This document shows, one piece after another, positions 35,887 to 43,594 of a DNA stretch of 64,000 nt. A model generated the notes under the pieces. That model did not search any database. It was given only the letters and a program-made list of their open reading frames with translations, and was not told where the DNA came from. Every line of letters starts with the position of its first letter. Position 1 is the first letter of the stretch. This DNA is from Achromobacter xylosoxidans (lineage in GTDB: Bacteria > Pseudomonadota > Gammaproteobacteria > Burkholderiales > Burkholderiaceae_B), in the NCBI RefSeq assembly GCF_002192695.1, contig NZ_MTLG01000122.1, positions 124,001-188,000 of the forward strand, given 5' to 3'. A program made the position numbers and the translations under genes.

Positions 35887-36783
35887 CTACTGGCAGGGAT
35901 ACTGCCGGTTCAGCCCCGCCACGGCGGCGTCCATGCGCGCGGCCAGGCCCGCGGTGGCTGCCGGCATGGGCATGCGCAGCTCCTCGCTCAGCAGGCCCTG
36001 GCGTCCCAGTTGCGCCTTCAGGGGGCCGGGATTGGGCTCGGCGAACGTCAGCTGGATGATGGGGACCAGCGCGTGGAACAGCTTCCTGGCCAGGTCCAGC
36101 TGCTGCGCCTTCACCGCCTGGTGCATGGCCACGAACAGATCCGGGCGGATGTGCGCGGCCGCCGCGATCATGCCCGCGCCTCCCATACTCATCACGGACA
36201 GCGCCTGCAGGTCCTCGCCTGCCAGCACATGCATGTTGCCGTCGGCGATCAGCGCGATGGTCTTTTCCAGCGAGCCGCCGCAGTCCTTGATCGCCGCGAT
36301 GTTCGGGTGCGCGGCCAGCGCCAGCAGTGTCGCTGTATCCAGCGTCGTGCCGGTGCGGTAGGGAATGTCGTAGAGCACCAGGGGAAAGCGCGAGGCATCG
36401 GCCAGGCAGCGGAAATACGTGGCGGCGCCTTCCTGGCCGGGGCGCACGTAATACGGCGCGGGGGCCAGGATGCCGGCCAGCGGGCGCGTGCCGAAGGCGG
36501 CCAGGCGCTGCATCACGTGTCCGTGGTGGTTGCCCGCCAGGCCCATGATGACGGGCAGCCGGCCCGCCTCGTTCAGCACGGCGTCCAGCACCGCCAATTG
36601 CTCGGCGTCGTCCAGCGACGCGGCCTCGCCGGTGCTGCCGCACACGACCAGGCCGTCCACGCCCGCGGCGGCGTAGTGGCGCACCAGCCGGCGCAAGGCC
36701 CCACCGTCGACGGCGCCGCCGGAAAACGGCGTGACCAGAGGCACCCAGACGCCCTGGATCGGAGATTGGTGATGAGATTGCAT
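35887..36783 (-). CDS. Dihydrodipicolinate synthase/N-acetylneuraminate lyase-family aldolase (DapA-like)
   Basis: A 298-residue class I aldolase. The Schiff-base lysine is K166 in NIAAIKDCGG, the catalytic Tyr is Y138 in LVLYDIPYRTG with R143 five residues later, and VCGSTGEAASL binds the pyruvate carboxylate. The Tyr-Lys spacing of 28 matches E. coli DapA. It could be the lysine-pathway DapA or one of the many related pyruvate aldolases; the sequence alone does not decide. It has GAAGGAG nine bases before the ATG and an upstream region rich in competing hairpins. Confidence 0.88.
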   Translation of the reverse strand: MQSHHQSPIQGVWVPLVTPFSGGAVDGGALRRLVRHYAAAGVDGLVVCGSTGEAASLDDAEQLAVLDAVLNEAGRLPVIMGLAGNHHGHVMQRLAAFGTRPLAGILAPAPYYVRPGQEGAATYFRCLADASRFPLVLYDIPYRTGTTLDTATLLALAAHPNIAAIKDCGGSLEKTIALIADGNMHVLAGEDLQALSVMSMGGAGMIAAAAHIRPDLFVAMHQAVKAQQLDLARKLFHALVPIIQLTFAEPNPGPLKAQLGRQGLLSEELRMPMPAATAGLAARMDAAVAGLNRQYPCQ

Positions 36784-37101
36784 GAGAACACTCCTTCGGT
36801 GTAGCGGACCGTGGTTAAGGACCGTACAGAAGTGCTCGGGATACCAGGGGGATGCGCGGACGGCGCCAAGCGCCGCCAGGAGGCCGCTGTTCCGTCGCCC
36901 ATCTGACGGAACAGCATGCTCCGGTCAGATGAGCGGCTGTTTTTTGGATTTCAGGCCGACGCAAGCCAGCACCACGCCCAGGGCGCGGAACAGGAAAGCG
37001 GATTGGTTGGCCTGATGAATCATGAATGAATGGGATGCAGTGGTCTGCAAGCGCAGTTGCGGGAATCTACCGGGAGCCCGCAACGCTGTCAACGCCGCGC
37101 C
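36784..37101. other. Structured intergenic region upstream of the DapA-like gene
   Basis: No gene is credible in these 318 bases. It holds overlapping inverted repeats at 36883-36945 (listed separately) and GGCGC-type short repeats at 36861-36876. The piece next to the start codon contains the GAAGGAG ribosome site. Confidence 0.5.
36883..36945. promoter_or_regulatory. Mutually exclusive hairpins, possible attenuator or small-RNA terminator
   Basis: CTGTTCCGTC (36887-36896) pairs with GACGGAACAG (36905-36914). CATCTGAC (36900-36907) pairs with GTCAGATG (36924-36931) and shares bases with the first stem, so both cannot form at once. GCCGCT (36883-36888) also pairs with AGCGGC (36932-36937), followed on the plus strand by TGTTTTTT. 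On the minus strand this lies in the presumed leader of the DapA-like gene. Confidence 0.45.
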
Positions 37102-37587
37102 TTAGCCCAGGCTGGCCAGGAACACCGCGCACAGGGCCTCCATGCCCTGCCGGTCGTCTTCGTCGAAGCGGTCCGGCAGCGGGCTGTCCACGTCCCATAC
37201 GCCGATCAATTGGCCCTGGTGCACCAGCGGCACCACGACCTCGGAACGCGAGGCCGCATCGCAGGCGATGTGTCCGGGAAAGGCGTGCACGTCGGGCACC
37301 AACTGGGTCTGGCGCTGGCTGGCGGCCGCGCCGCACACGCCGCGGTTCAGCGGGATGCGCACGCAGGCCGGCTTGCCCTGGAAGGGGCCCAGCACCAGTT
37401 CCGTGCCGTCGTAGAAATAAAAGCCCGCCCAGTTCAGTTCGGGCAGGGCTTGATAGGCCAGCGCGCTCAGGTTGGCGGCATTGGCGATGCGGTCATGCTC
37501 GCCTTCGAGCAGGGCGCGGGCCTGGGCAACCAGCCCGGCATACAGGGCGGCCTTGGAATCGGCGACGATGGGAGCGGCTTCGAACAT
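37102..37587 (-). CDS. msrC: Free methionine-(R)-sulfoxide reductase (GAF domain)
   Basis: A 161-residue single GAF-domain enzyme of the fRMsr/YebR family that reduces free Met-R-sulfoxide in the cytosol. Three cysteines sit at C75 (KPACVRI), C85 (GVCGAAA) and C109 (HIACDAASRSE); their spacing of 10 and 24 is the same as C84/C94/C118 of E. coli YebR. Length matches the family. The ATG is at 37587. It is the only oxidative-stress repair gene seen in the window and has no obvious partner nearby. Confidence 0.95.
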   Translation of the reverse strand: MFEAAPIVADSKAALYAGLVAQARALLEGEHDRIANAANLSALAYQALPELNWAGFYFYDGTELVLGPFQGKPACVRIPLNRGVCGAAASQRQTQLVPDVHAFPGHIACDAASRSEVVVPLVHQGQLIGVWDVDSPLPDRFDEDDRQGMEALCAVFLASLG

Positions 37588-37765
37588 GGCAAATGTAACT
37601 GTACAGGCGGTTATCGATGCAGGTGATTTTAGGGCTTGGCGCCGTTAAGGGGGCCGGGCCGCTGCCGTGTGGGACAATAGTTTTTTGCCGAATGTTTTTT
37701 CCGCCGGGCCACCCAAGGGATCAACCGCCCGTATTTTCCTACCCTTCTTGATCAAGAAGCACTCC

Positions 37766-38962
37766 ATGGACAAGCCTCTCGAACCTGCGTTTTCCTTTTC
37801 GGAACGCGCCCAGCAACTCACCAGCTCCGCCATCCGCGAGATCCTCAAGGTCACCGAGCGCCCCGAAGTCATCTCGTTCGCCGGCGGCCTGCCGGCGCCC
37901 GGCGGCTTCCCGGTAGAGGTAGTTCGCGCGGCATTCGACAAGGTACTGTCCACCAACGGCCGCGCCGCCCTGCAATACGGCCCCACGGAAGGCTTTGCGC
38001 CGCTGCGCCAATGGGTTGCCGACGACCTGAACAAGGCTGGCGCCAGCGTCGCCGCCGACCAGATCCTGATCGTGTCGGGTTCGCAGCAAGCACTGGACCT
38101 GTTGGGCAAGGTGCTGATCGACAAGGACAGCAAGGTGCTGGTCGAAGACCCCAGCTACCTGGGCGCGCTGCAGTCGTTCAGCCTGTACCAGCCCAACTTC
38201 GTGCCGGTGCCCACCGACGAAGGCGGCCTGATCCCGGAAGCCATCACGCCTGAACTGGCCGAAGGCGCCCGCTTCCTGTACGCCCTGCCCAACTTCCAGA
38301 ATCCCACCGGCCGCACGCTCAACCTGGAACGCCGCATCGCGCTGGTCAAGCGCGCCGCGGAACTGAACCTGACCATCGTCGAAGACGATCCCTACGGCGA
38401 ACTGCGCTACGCGGGCGAACCGCAGCCGGGCCTGATCGCGCTGGCCGCCGAGTACGGCGCCAACGTCGTGCGCCTGGGCACGTTCTCCAAGGTGCTGGCC
38501 CCCGGCCTGCGCCTGGGCTACATCGCCGCCGCGCGCCCGCTCATCAACAAGCTGGTGCAAGCCAAGCAGGCCACCGACCTGCACACGCCCACGCTGACCC
38601 AGATGGCCGTGTACGAGATCGTCAAGGAAGGCTTCCTGGAAGAGCACCTGCCCAACGTGCGTGAAATCTACCGCGCCCAGGGCAGCTGCATGCTGGAAGC
38701 CATCAAGCAGGAATTCCCGGACACCGTCACCTGGACCAAGCCGGAAGGCGGCATGTTCATCTGGCTGACGCTGCCCGAGCACATCGACAGCACCAAGCTG
38801 CTGGAAAAGGCCATCGCGCAAAACGTGGCGTTCGTGCCCGGCGCGCCGTTCTATTGCGGCGCCGGCAAGACCAACACGCTGCGCCTGAGCTTCGCCACCG
38901 TGCCGGAAGACAAGATCCGCCGCGGCATCGCGATCCTCGGCAAGCTGCTAAAAGCCGAATAA
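37766..38962 (+). CDS. Class I PLP-dependent aminotransferase (2-aminoadipate/valine-type)
   Basis: A 398-residue fold-type I aminotransferase. The PLP lysine is K242 in LGTFSKVLAPGLRLGY; N179 in PNFQNPTG and D208 in VEDDPYGEL bind the cofactor. The N-terminal ISFAGGLPAPGGFPVE is typical of the MocR-like/LysN group (2-aminoadipate aminotransferase and relatives) without the DNA-binding domain. ATG 37766 is chosen over in-frame codons farther upstream because MDKPLEPAFSFSERAQQL matches family N-termini. A strong intrinsic terminator follows. Confidence 0.92.
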   Translation: MDKPLEPAFSFSERAQQLTSSAIREILKVTERPEVISFAGGLPAPGGFPVEVVRAAFDKVLSTNGRAALQYGPTEGFAPLRQWVADDLNKAGASVAADQILIVSGSQQALDLLGKVLIDKDSKVLVEDPSYLGALQSFSLYQPNFVPVPTDEGGLIPEAITPELAEGARFLYALPNFQNPTGRTLNLERRIALVKRAAELNLTIVEDDPYGELRYAGEPQPGLIALAAEYGANVVRLGTFSKVLAPGLRLGYIAAARPLINKLVQAKQATDLHTPTLTQMAVYEIVKEGFLEEHLPNVREIYRAQGSCMLEAIKQEFPDTVTWTKPEGGMFIWLTLPEHIDSTKLLEKAIAQNVAFVPGAPFYCGAGKTNTLRLSFATVPEDKIRRGIAILGKLLKAE

Positions 38963-38996
38963 GGGATCCCTCCCCGAAGCGCCTCTGGCGCATCGA

Positions 38997-39034
38997 AACG
39001 GCGGCCGGGCGCGATGCCCGGCCGCCGTTGTTTT
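38997..39034 (+). terminator. Intrinsic terminator after the aminotransferase gene
   Basis: A 14-bp stem (AACGGCGGCCGGGC, 38997-39010, with its reverse complement at 39016-39029) and GCGAT loop, followed by GTTTT. Strong stem and U-run in the plus orientation. Confidence 0.85.
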
Positions 39035-39997
39035 ATGCTCTTGGTTTTCCCATTCCGTTTCGCCGTGACAGTGAGCGCCCCCCAACAATCCCCCGCCGAC
39101 CTCAGCGACATCGTCTTCACCGACTGGGTCGAACGCTGGCTGCCCAAGTCCTGGCGGCCCTATGCCCGCCTGTGCCGCCTGGACCGCCCCATCGGCACCT
39201 GGCTGACCCTGCTGCCGGCCATCGCCGCGCTGGTCCAGGCTGCGGGCGGCCTGCCAGACCTGCAACGGCTGATCGTGTTCTCGCTGGGCGCGCTGCTGAT
39301 GCGCGGCATCGGCTGCACCGTCAACGACATGTGCGACCGCAACTTCGACAAGCACGTCGAGCGCACGCGCTTCCGGCCCCTGACCAGCGGCCAGCTGACG
39401 ATGAAGAACGCGGTCTGGTTCCTGCTCGGGCAGTTGCTGGTCTGCGGCTCGCTACTGTTCTTCCTGAACGAAATGAGCCGCTGGCTGGCGCTGGCCGTGC
39501 TGCCTTTCGTCTTCGTCTATCCGCTATGCAAGCGCGTCACGTACTGGCCGCAGGTGGTGCTGGGCATCTGCTTCAACTGGGGCATGCTGATGGCCTGGTC
39601 GGACACGCAGAACCACGTGCCGCTGGCCGCCGTCGCCATGTGGATGGGCGCGGTACTGTGGCAGGTTGGCTACGACAGCATCTACGCCTACGTGGACGTG
39701 CGCGACGACCGCAGCCTGGGCCTGCATTCCACCGCCATGCGCTTTGGCGACCAGGGCAAGCTGTGGATCGGCGGCTTCTATCTGGCCACCATCGTGCTGT
39801 GGGCCTGGGGCGGTTACGCCATCGGCCTGTCGTGGGCTTATCAGGTCGGCATGGTGGCCGTGGCCGCGCACCTGGCGTGGCAGTTGAAGGTCTTCGACAT
39901 CCAGCGCCCGGACCGCAACTTCATGCTGTTCCGCGCCAACCTCTGGCTGGGCGCCCTGCTGGTCGCCGCCGCGCTGGCGGGTACGCTGATCCGCTGA
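39035..39997 (+). CDS. ubiA: 4-hydroxybenzoate polyprenyltransferase
   Basis: Attaches the polyprenyl tail to 4-hydroxybenzoate in ubiquinone synthesis at the inner membrane. About eight or nine helices and both Asp-rich motifs are visible: NDMCDRNFD (N97 to D105 from this start) and YDSIYAYVDVRDDR. PRNFMLF-like and GICFNWGMLMAW stretches fit UbiA. The frame opens at 39014 inside the preceding terminator loop, which is not plausible. ATG 39035, GTG 39065 or GTG 39071 are candidates; the last gives 308 residues, closer to E. coli (290). Confidence 0.93.
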   Translation: MLLVFPFRFAVTVSAPQQSPADLSDIVFTDWVERWLPKSWRPYARLCRLDRPIGTWLTLLPAIAALVQAAGGLPDLQRLIVFSLGALLMRGIGCTVNDMCDRNFDKHVERTRFRPLTSGQLTMKNAVWFLLGQLLVCGSLLFFLNEMSRWLALAVLPFVFVYPLCKRVTYWPQVVLGICFNWGMLMAWSDTQNHVPLAAVAMWMGAVLWQVGYDSIYAYVDVRDDRSLGLHSTAMRFGDQGKLWIGGFYLATIVLWAWGGYAIGLSWAYQVGMVAVAAHLAWQLKVFDIQRPDRNFMLFRANLWLGALLVAAALAGTLIR

Positions 39998-40003
39998 AAG
40001 CCG

Positions 40004-40034
40004 CATCGGCGCCGCGCTAGCGGCCGCGCCGATG
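40004..40034 (+). terminator. Hairpin downstream of ubiA
   Basis: CATCGGCGC (40004-40012) pairs with GCGCCGATG (40026-40034), with an inner CCGC/GCGG stem. No U-run follows, so termination is uncertain. Confidence 0.4.
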
Positions 40035-40113
40035 CCCCGTTGACGCCGCGCATTGCCCGCGGCGCCGACTGGGACCATGATGTAGCCTCCGCAACGCATT
40101 CCGGAGACCACGC

Positions 40114-40518
40114 ATGCCCTCATTGTTCAAATCCCTGGCCTTGACGGCCGCCGCAGCCGCCGCGTTCGTGGCCATTCCGGCTCAGGCCGCCAGCAATTGC
40201 TCGGCCCAGCGCGGCTGCGCCGCCAAGTTCTGCGCAATCGAAAACGACATCGCCGCCGCCAAGGCGCAGAACAATACCCGCCGCGAAGCCGGGCTGCGCA
40301 AAGCGCTGGCCGAAGCCAAAGCGAACTGCACCGACAGCCGCCTGCAATCGCAGCGCGAAGCCGATGTGCGCGAGAAGCAAAACAAGGTCGCCGAGCGCGA
40401 AAGCGAACTCAAGCAGGCCCGCGCCAAGGGCAAGCAGGACAAGATCGACAAAGCCCAGCGCAAGCTGGACGAAGCCCAGGCGGAATACAACGCCGCGCTG
40501 GTTGAACTGAACCGCTGA
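40114..40518 (+). CDS. DUF1090-family periplasmic protein (YqjC-like)
   Basis: A 134-residue exported protein. The signal peptide is MPSLFKSLALTAAAAAAFVA...AQA, cleaved near residue 25. The mature part has four Cys residues (CSAQRGCAAKFCAIE and NCTDSRL) and a long charged alpha-helical region, typical of DUF1090. The function is unknown; E. coli YqjC is linked to acid/osmotic regulons. CCGGAG precedes ATG 40114 at good spacing. Confidence 0.85.
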   Translation: MPSLFKSLALTAAAAAAFVAIPAQAASNCSAQRGCAAKFCAIENDIAAAKAQNNTRREAGLRKALAEAKANCTDSRLQSQREADVREKQNKVAERESELKQARAKGKQDKIDKAQRKLDEAQAEYNAALVELNR

Positions 40519-40826
40519 TTTCCTCCTCCCTGCCGGTCCCGGGGCTACCCCGGGGCTGCGCCCCCAATCCCCCCGCCGCCAGACCTCCGCCCTCCCGGGT
40601 GGACTACCTCCTATGGTGTCATCAAATCGAAATTCCACCACCCATGGTGCTATTTGGTGAAATGGAAACCTATTAGTCTTCTTTTTGGAAAGATGTTTTC
40701 AGGGAATCAGGGTTTATCCGGAGATGATTTGCGCCCAGAATGCATCTCATCGGGACACAGCAAGCGAACCCCCAGGCAATCAGGCCGGCGGTTCGGCTCC
40801 CAAGCTCAAGACACTGGAGGTCTGCT
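40519..40826. other. Intergenic region before the first DUF4148 gene
   Basis: The first part is C/G-rich (CCCCGGGGCT) and the second lower in GC with repeated TGGTG units. It presumably contains the DUF4148 promoter; no recognisable operator was found, and it does not carry the ATCTAC/GTAGAT motif seen near the other two DUF4148 genes. Confidence 0.35.
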
Positions 40827-41219
40827 ATGAAAACCCTTGCTACCGCTTTGATGCTGTCCATGTCCGTTCTGGCTGCCGGCGCCCAAGCCGCCGAGGCTGA
40901 TCAGGGCCCGACCCGCGCTCAAGTCCAAGCCGAACTGCAACAGGCCAAGATTTCGGGCCAATACACCTTCGGCGAAGAAGGCTACCCCGCCGCCATCGCC
41001 CCGAAGTCGACCCTGACCTCGCAGCAAGTGCAAGCTGAACTGCAACAAGCCAAGAACGCCGGCGAAGTGACCTTCGGCAATCTGGACTACCCGCCCGTCG
41101 CCGCCGCTGAACAAGCGACCTCGCTGACCCGCGCCCAGGTCCGCACCGAACTGGCCCAGGCCAAGTCGGAAGGCCTGGTCACCTTCGGCAACCTGGACTA
41201 CCCGCCCCTGGGCAGCTGA
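40827..41219 (+). CDS. DUF4148 exported protein with three repeats
   Basis: A 130-residue protein with signal peptide MKTLATALMLSMSVLAAGAQA. The mature part is three copies of the DUF4148 unit: TRAQVQAELQQAKISGQYTF, SQQVQAELQQAKNAGEVTF and TRAQVRTELAQAKSEGLVTF, each followed by an acidic/Pro segment (GEEGYPA or GNLDYPP). The family is abundant in Burkholderiales and of unknown function. GGAGG precedes ATG 40827. A terminator follows immediately, so it is a single-gene unit. Confidence 0.9.
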   Translation: MKTLATALMLSMSVLAAGAQAAEADQGPTRAQVQAELQQAKISGQYTFGEEGYPAAIAPKSTLTSQQVQAELQQAKNAGEVTFGNLDYPPVAAAEQATSLTRAQVRTELAQAKSEGLVTFGNLDYPPLGS

Positions 41220-41253
41220 TCCCCCCCTGGCCTCCCCGGCCAGGCAGCGCCCC

Positions 41254-41290
41254 AAAGCCCTTCGGCCCCAAACCGGAGGGCTTTGTTTTT
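41254..41290 (+). terminator. Intrinsic terminator after the DUF4148 gene
   Basis: AAAGCCCTTCGG (41254-41265) pairs with CCGGAGGGCTTT (41273-41284) with one G-U pair, followed by GTTTTT. Confidence 0.85.
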
Positions 41291-41310
41291 GACGTTTCGA
41301 TATTTAATTA

Positions 41311-41344
41311 AGTCGAATTGACGTTACCTATGGCCGATTCGACT
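41311..41344. promoter_or_regulatory. AGTCGAAT/ATTCGACT inverted repeat upstream of the saccharopine-dehydrogenase-like gene
   Basis: Perfect 8-bp half-sites at 41311-41318 and 41337-41344, centre to centre 26 bp, in an AT-rich patch about 80-110 bases before the ATG at 41422. The layout suits a dimeric regulator; which one is unknown. Confidence 0.5.
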
Positions 41345-41421
41345 ATTTAGTCTCTACACATCGACAGCTCCCGCGCATAGGATGAGCTCACCCTCTCCCC
41401 CATCCATGCAGGAGCCGCACC

Positions 41422-42546
41422 ATGACCACCGCCTCTCCCCGGCCCGTCCTACTCCTGGGCGCCGGAAAAATCGGTTTCGCCATTGCCCTGATGCTGGAAC
41501 GCAGCGGCGGCTATTCGGTGCTGGTTGCCGACCAGGATCCCGAGCGCCTGCGCATCGTGGCCGAGCTGGGCTGCGGAACCCGCCAGATTTCCGATGACGA
41601 CAGCGTGGCGCAATGCATCGAAGGACGCTACGCGGTGATCAACGCGCTGCCCTTTCACCGCGCCGCCGCCGTGGCCGGCCTGTGCGCCAAGGCTGGCGTG
41701 CACTATTTCGACCTGACCGAAGACGTGGCCAGCACGCACGCCATCCAGGCGCTGGCGGAAAGTGCCCGCAGCGTGCTGATGCCGCAATGCGGCCTGGCCC
41801 CGGGCTTCATCGGCGTGGTCGGCAACGCGCTGGCGCGCCGCTTCGATACCCTGCTGGACCTGCGCATGCGCGTGGGCGCCCTGCCGCGCTATCCCTCCAA
41901 CAGCCTGCGCTACAACCTGACCTGGAGCACCGAGGGGCTGATCAACGAGTACTGCAACCCCTGCGAGGCCATCGTCGACGGTCAGCTGACCAGCGTGCCC
42001 GCGCTGGAAGGCTACGAAACCTTCGCGCTGGATGGCGTGGAATACGAAGCCTTCAATACCTCGGGCGGCCTGGGCACCCTGCCCGCCACCTTGCGTGGAC
42101 GCGCCCGCAACGTGGACTACAAATCGGTGCGCTACCCGGGCCACTGCAGCATCATGAAACTGCTGCTCAATGACCTGCGCCTACGCGACCGCCGCGACCT
42201 GCTCAAGGAAATCTTCGAAGCCGCCATTCCCACGACCGAGCAGGACGTGATCGTGATCCAGGCTTCGGCATCGGGCCACCGGCATGGGCGCCTGGAAGAA
42301 GAGTCCTACCCCATCCGCATCTTCGGCGCGGAAGTCGACGGCCATCGCCTGAGCGCCATCCAGCTATCCACGGCCGCGGGCATCTGCGCCGCGCTGGATC
42401 TTGTGGCGCAAGGCGCCTTGCCGCAACGCGGGTTCGTCGGGCAGGAAGCCATCGATCTGGATGCGTTCGTCAACAACCGCTTTGGCCGGGTGTACGCGGG
42501 CAAGCCGCTGGCGCTGGCGGGCAGCGGCGCCATGGCCGACCGCTGA
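41422..42546 (+). CDS. Saccharopine dehydrogenase-family oxidoreductase
   Basis: A 374-residue NAD(P)-dependent enzyme. The N-terminal Rossmann motif is LLGAGKIGFAIA (G13-A-G15-x-x-G18), followed by ADQDPERL, NALPFHRAAAVAGLC and QCGLAPGFIGVVGNAL, the pattern shared by lysine 6-dehydrogenase and related saccharopine dehydrogenase-like proteins. The likely reaction is oxidative deamination or reductive coupling on an amino acid; lysine 6-dehydrogenase is one option. AGGAG precedes ATG 41422. It is upstream of the GntR gene on the other strand and may or may not be functionally linked. Confidence 0.85.
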   Translation: MTTASPRPVLLLGAGKIGFAIALMLERSGGYSVLVADQDPERLRIVAELGCGTRQISDDDSVAQCIEGRYAVINALPFHRAAAVAGLCAKAGVHYFDLTEDVASTHAIQALAESARSVLMPQCGLAPGFIGVVGNALARRFDTLLDLRMRVGALPRYPSNSLRYNLTWSTEGLINEYCNPCEAIVDGQLTSVPALEGYETFALDGVEYEAFNTSGGLGTLPATLRGRARNVDYKSVRYPGHCSIMKLLLNDLRLRDRRDLLKEIFEAAIPTTEQDVIVIQASASGHRHGRLEEESYPIRIFGAEVDGHRLSAIQLSTAAGICAALDLVAQGALPQRGFVGQEAIDLDAFVNNRFGRVYAGKPLALAGSGAMADR

Positions 42547-42590
42547 ACCAGGACGCTCGCTGGCGTCCTGCCCCGCAAGAGCGCGGGACG

Positions 42591-43355
42591 CTAGCTCCAG
42601 CCTTCCAGCCGCAGCGTCGCGCGCACCAGGCGCTGCTCTTCCTGCTCGATATCGGCCAGGCTCTGGCGCACGCTGTCGACGTGGTCCGCGGCCGCCTTGC
42701 GCGCCTGCTCGGGCTGACGCGCCGTCACGGCGTTGAACAGCCGCGTGTGCTGCCGGTCGATCTGACGTTTCTCGGGCTGGCGGTGGTACAGGTTATTGAC
42801 ACAGGCGAAGACCGAACCCAGCAGCAGGTCCGTCAGCGATTGCAGCGTGTGCACCAGCACCGGATTGTGCGAAGCCTCGCAAATCGCCAGGTGGAAGGCG
42901 TGGTCCAGGTGCGCATGCGTCGCCGTGTCGGTGGCCGTGCCCTGCGCCGCCACCATTTCGTCATAGCGGCGGCGGATCATGATGAAGTCCGCCTCGGTGC
43001 CGCGTATGGCCGCCAGCCGGGCCGACTCGGCTTCCAGCAGCGAACGCACTTCCAGCAGGTCGTAGAGCGTGCGCGGCTGCGAATTGAACAAATGCATCAG
43101 CGGACCGGCATCCACCTTGGAGATGTGCGCCACATACGAACCCTTGCCCTGCGCGGTATGGATGATCTCGCGTGCGCGCAGCAGCTTCAGCCCTTCGCGC
43201 AAGGCGGTGCGCGACACGCCCAGCTTCTCGGTCAAGCGCCGTTCGGAAGGCAGCGCCTGGCCGGCCTTCAGCACCCCGTCCAGGATCAGGCGCTCGATCC
43301 GCTCGGCGACCTCGTCCGCCACCTGGCGGGGTTTTTCTTCAGTTTCCGCGTACAT
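42591..43355 (-). CDS. FadR/GlcC-type GntR regulator
   Basis: A 254-residue regulator. An N-terminal winged helix (ERLILDGVLKAGQALPSERR, TEKLGVSRTALREGLKLL) is followed by an all-helical FCD domain with metal-binding His residues (HAHLDHAFHLAICEASHNP, and AADHVDSVRQ near the end). It is divergent from glcB, and two TGGTATGACCA sites lie between the genes, matching the TGGT-N3-ACCA consensus of the FadR branch. It is therefore likely the glycolate/glyoxylate-responsive regulator of malate synthase G (GlcC-like). Start ATG 43355. Confidence 0.9.
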   Translation of the reverse strand: MYAETEEKPRQVADEVAERIERLILDGVLKAGQALPSERRLTEKLGVSRTALREGLKLLRAREIIHTAQGKGSYVAHISKVDAGPLMHLFNSQPRTLYDLLEVRSLLEAESARLAAIRGTEADFIMIRRRYDEMVAAQGTATDTATHAHLDHAFHLAICEASHNPVLVHTLQSLTDLLLGSVFACVNNLYHRQPEKRQIDRQHTRLFNAVTARQPEQARKAAADHVDSVRQSLADIEQEEQRLVRATLRLEGWS

Positions 43356-43371
43356 GCACTCTCCGCACCAG

Positions 43372-43382
43372 TGGTATGACCA
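43372..43382. promoter_or_regulatory. FadR/GntR-type operator 1 (TGGTATGACCA)
   Basis: TGGT-ATG-ACCA, 17 bases before the regulator's start codon; suits autoregulation. Confidence 0.75.
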
Positions 43383-43477
43383 AGTGCAGCTCCAATTCGA
43401 GCCCTTGCATCGCACCCCTGTAAGTAGCTGATATAAAACCATAAAAAATACGGCTTTGCCCATACGGCAGTGCACAA

Positions 43478-43492
43478 ACTGGTATGACCAGT
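43478..43492. promoter_or_regulatory. FadR/GntR-type operator 2 (ACTGGTATGACCAGT)
   Basis: Same core as operator 1 with perfect 6-bp arms ACTGGT/ACCAGT around ATG, about 100 bases before the glcB start; suits control of glcB. Confidence 0.8.
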
Positions 43493-43594
43493 GGGTTTTG
43501 ATATGGACATTGCGGCAGGCGCGAACGATGATGTCGGGACCAGATTTACGCCCGGCGCGCGGCGTCGGCCAGTCCCTTACCGCTAGAGAACCGC

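Noticed and set aside
39014..39034. ATG at 39014 as the ubiA start
   Set aside because: It lies inside the loop of the preceding intrinsic terminator.
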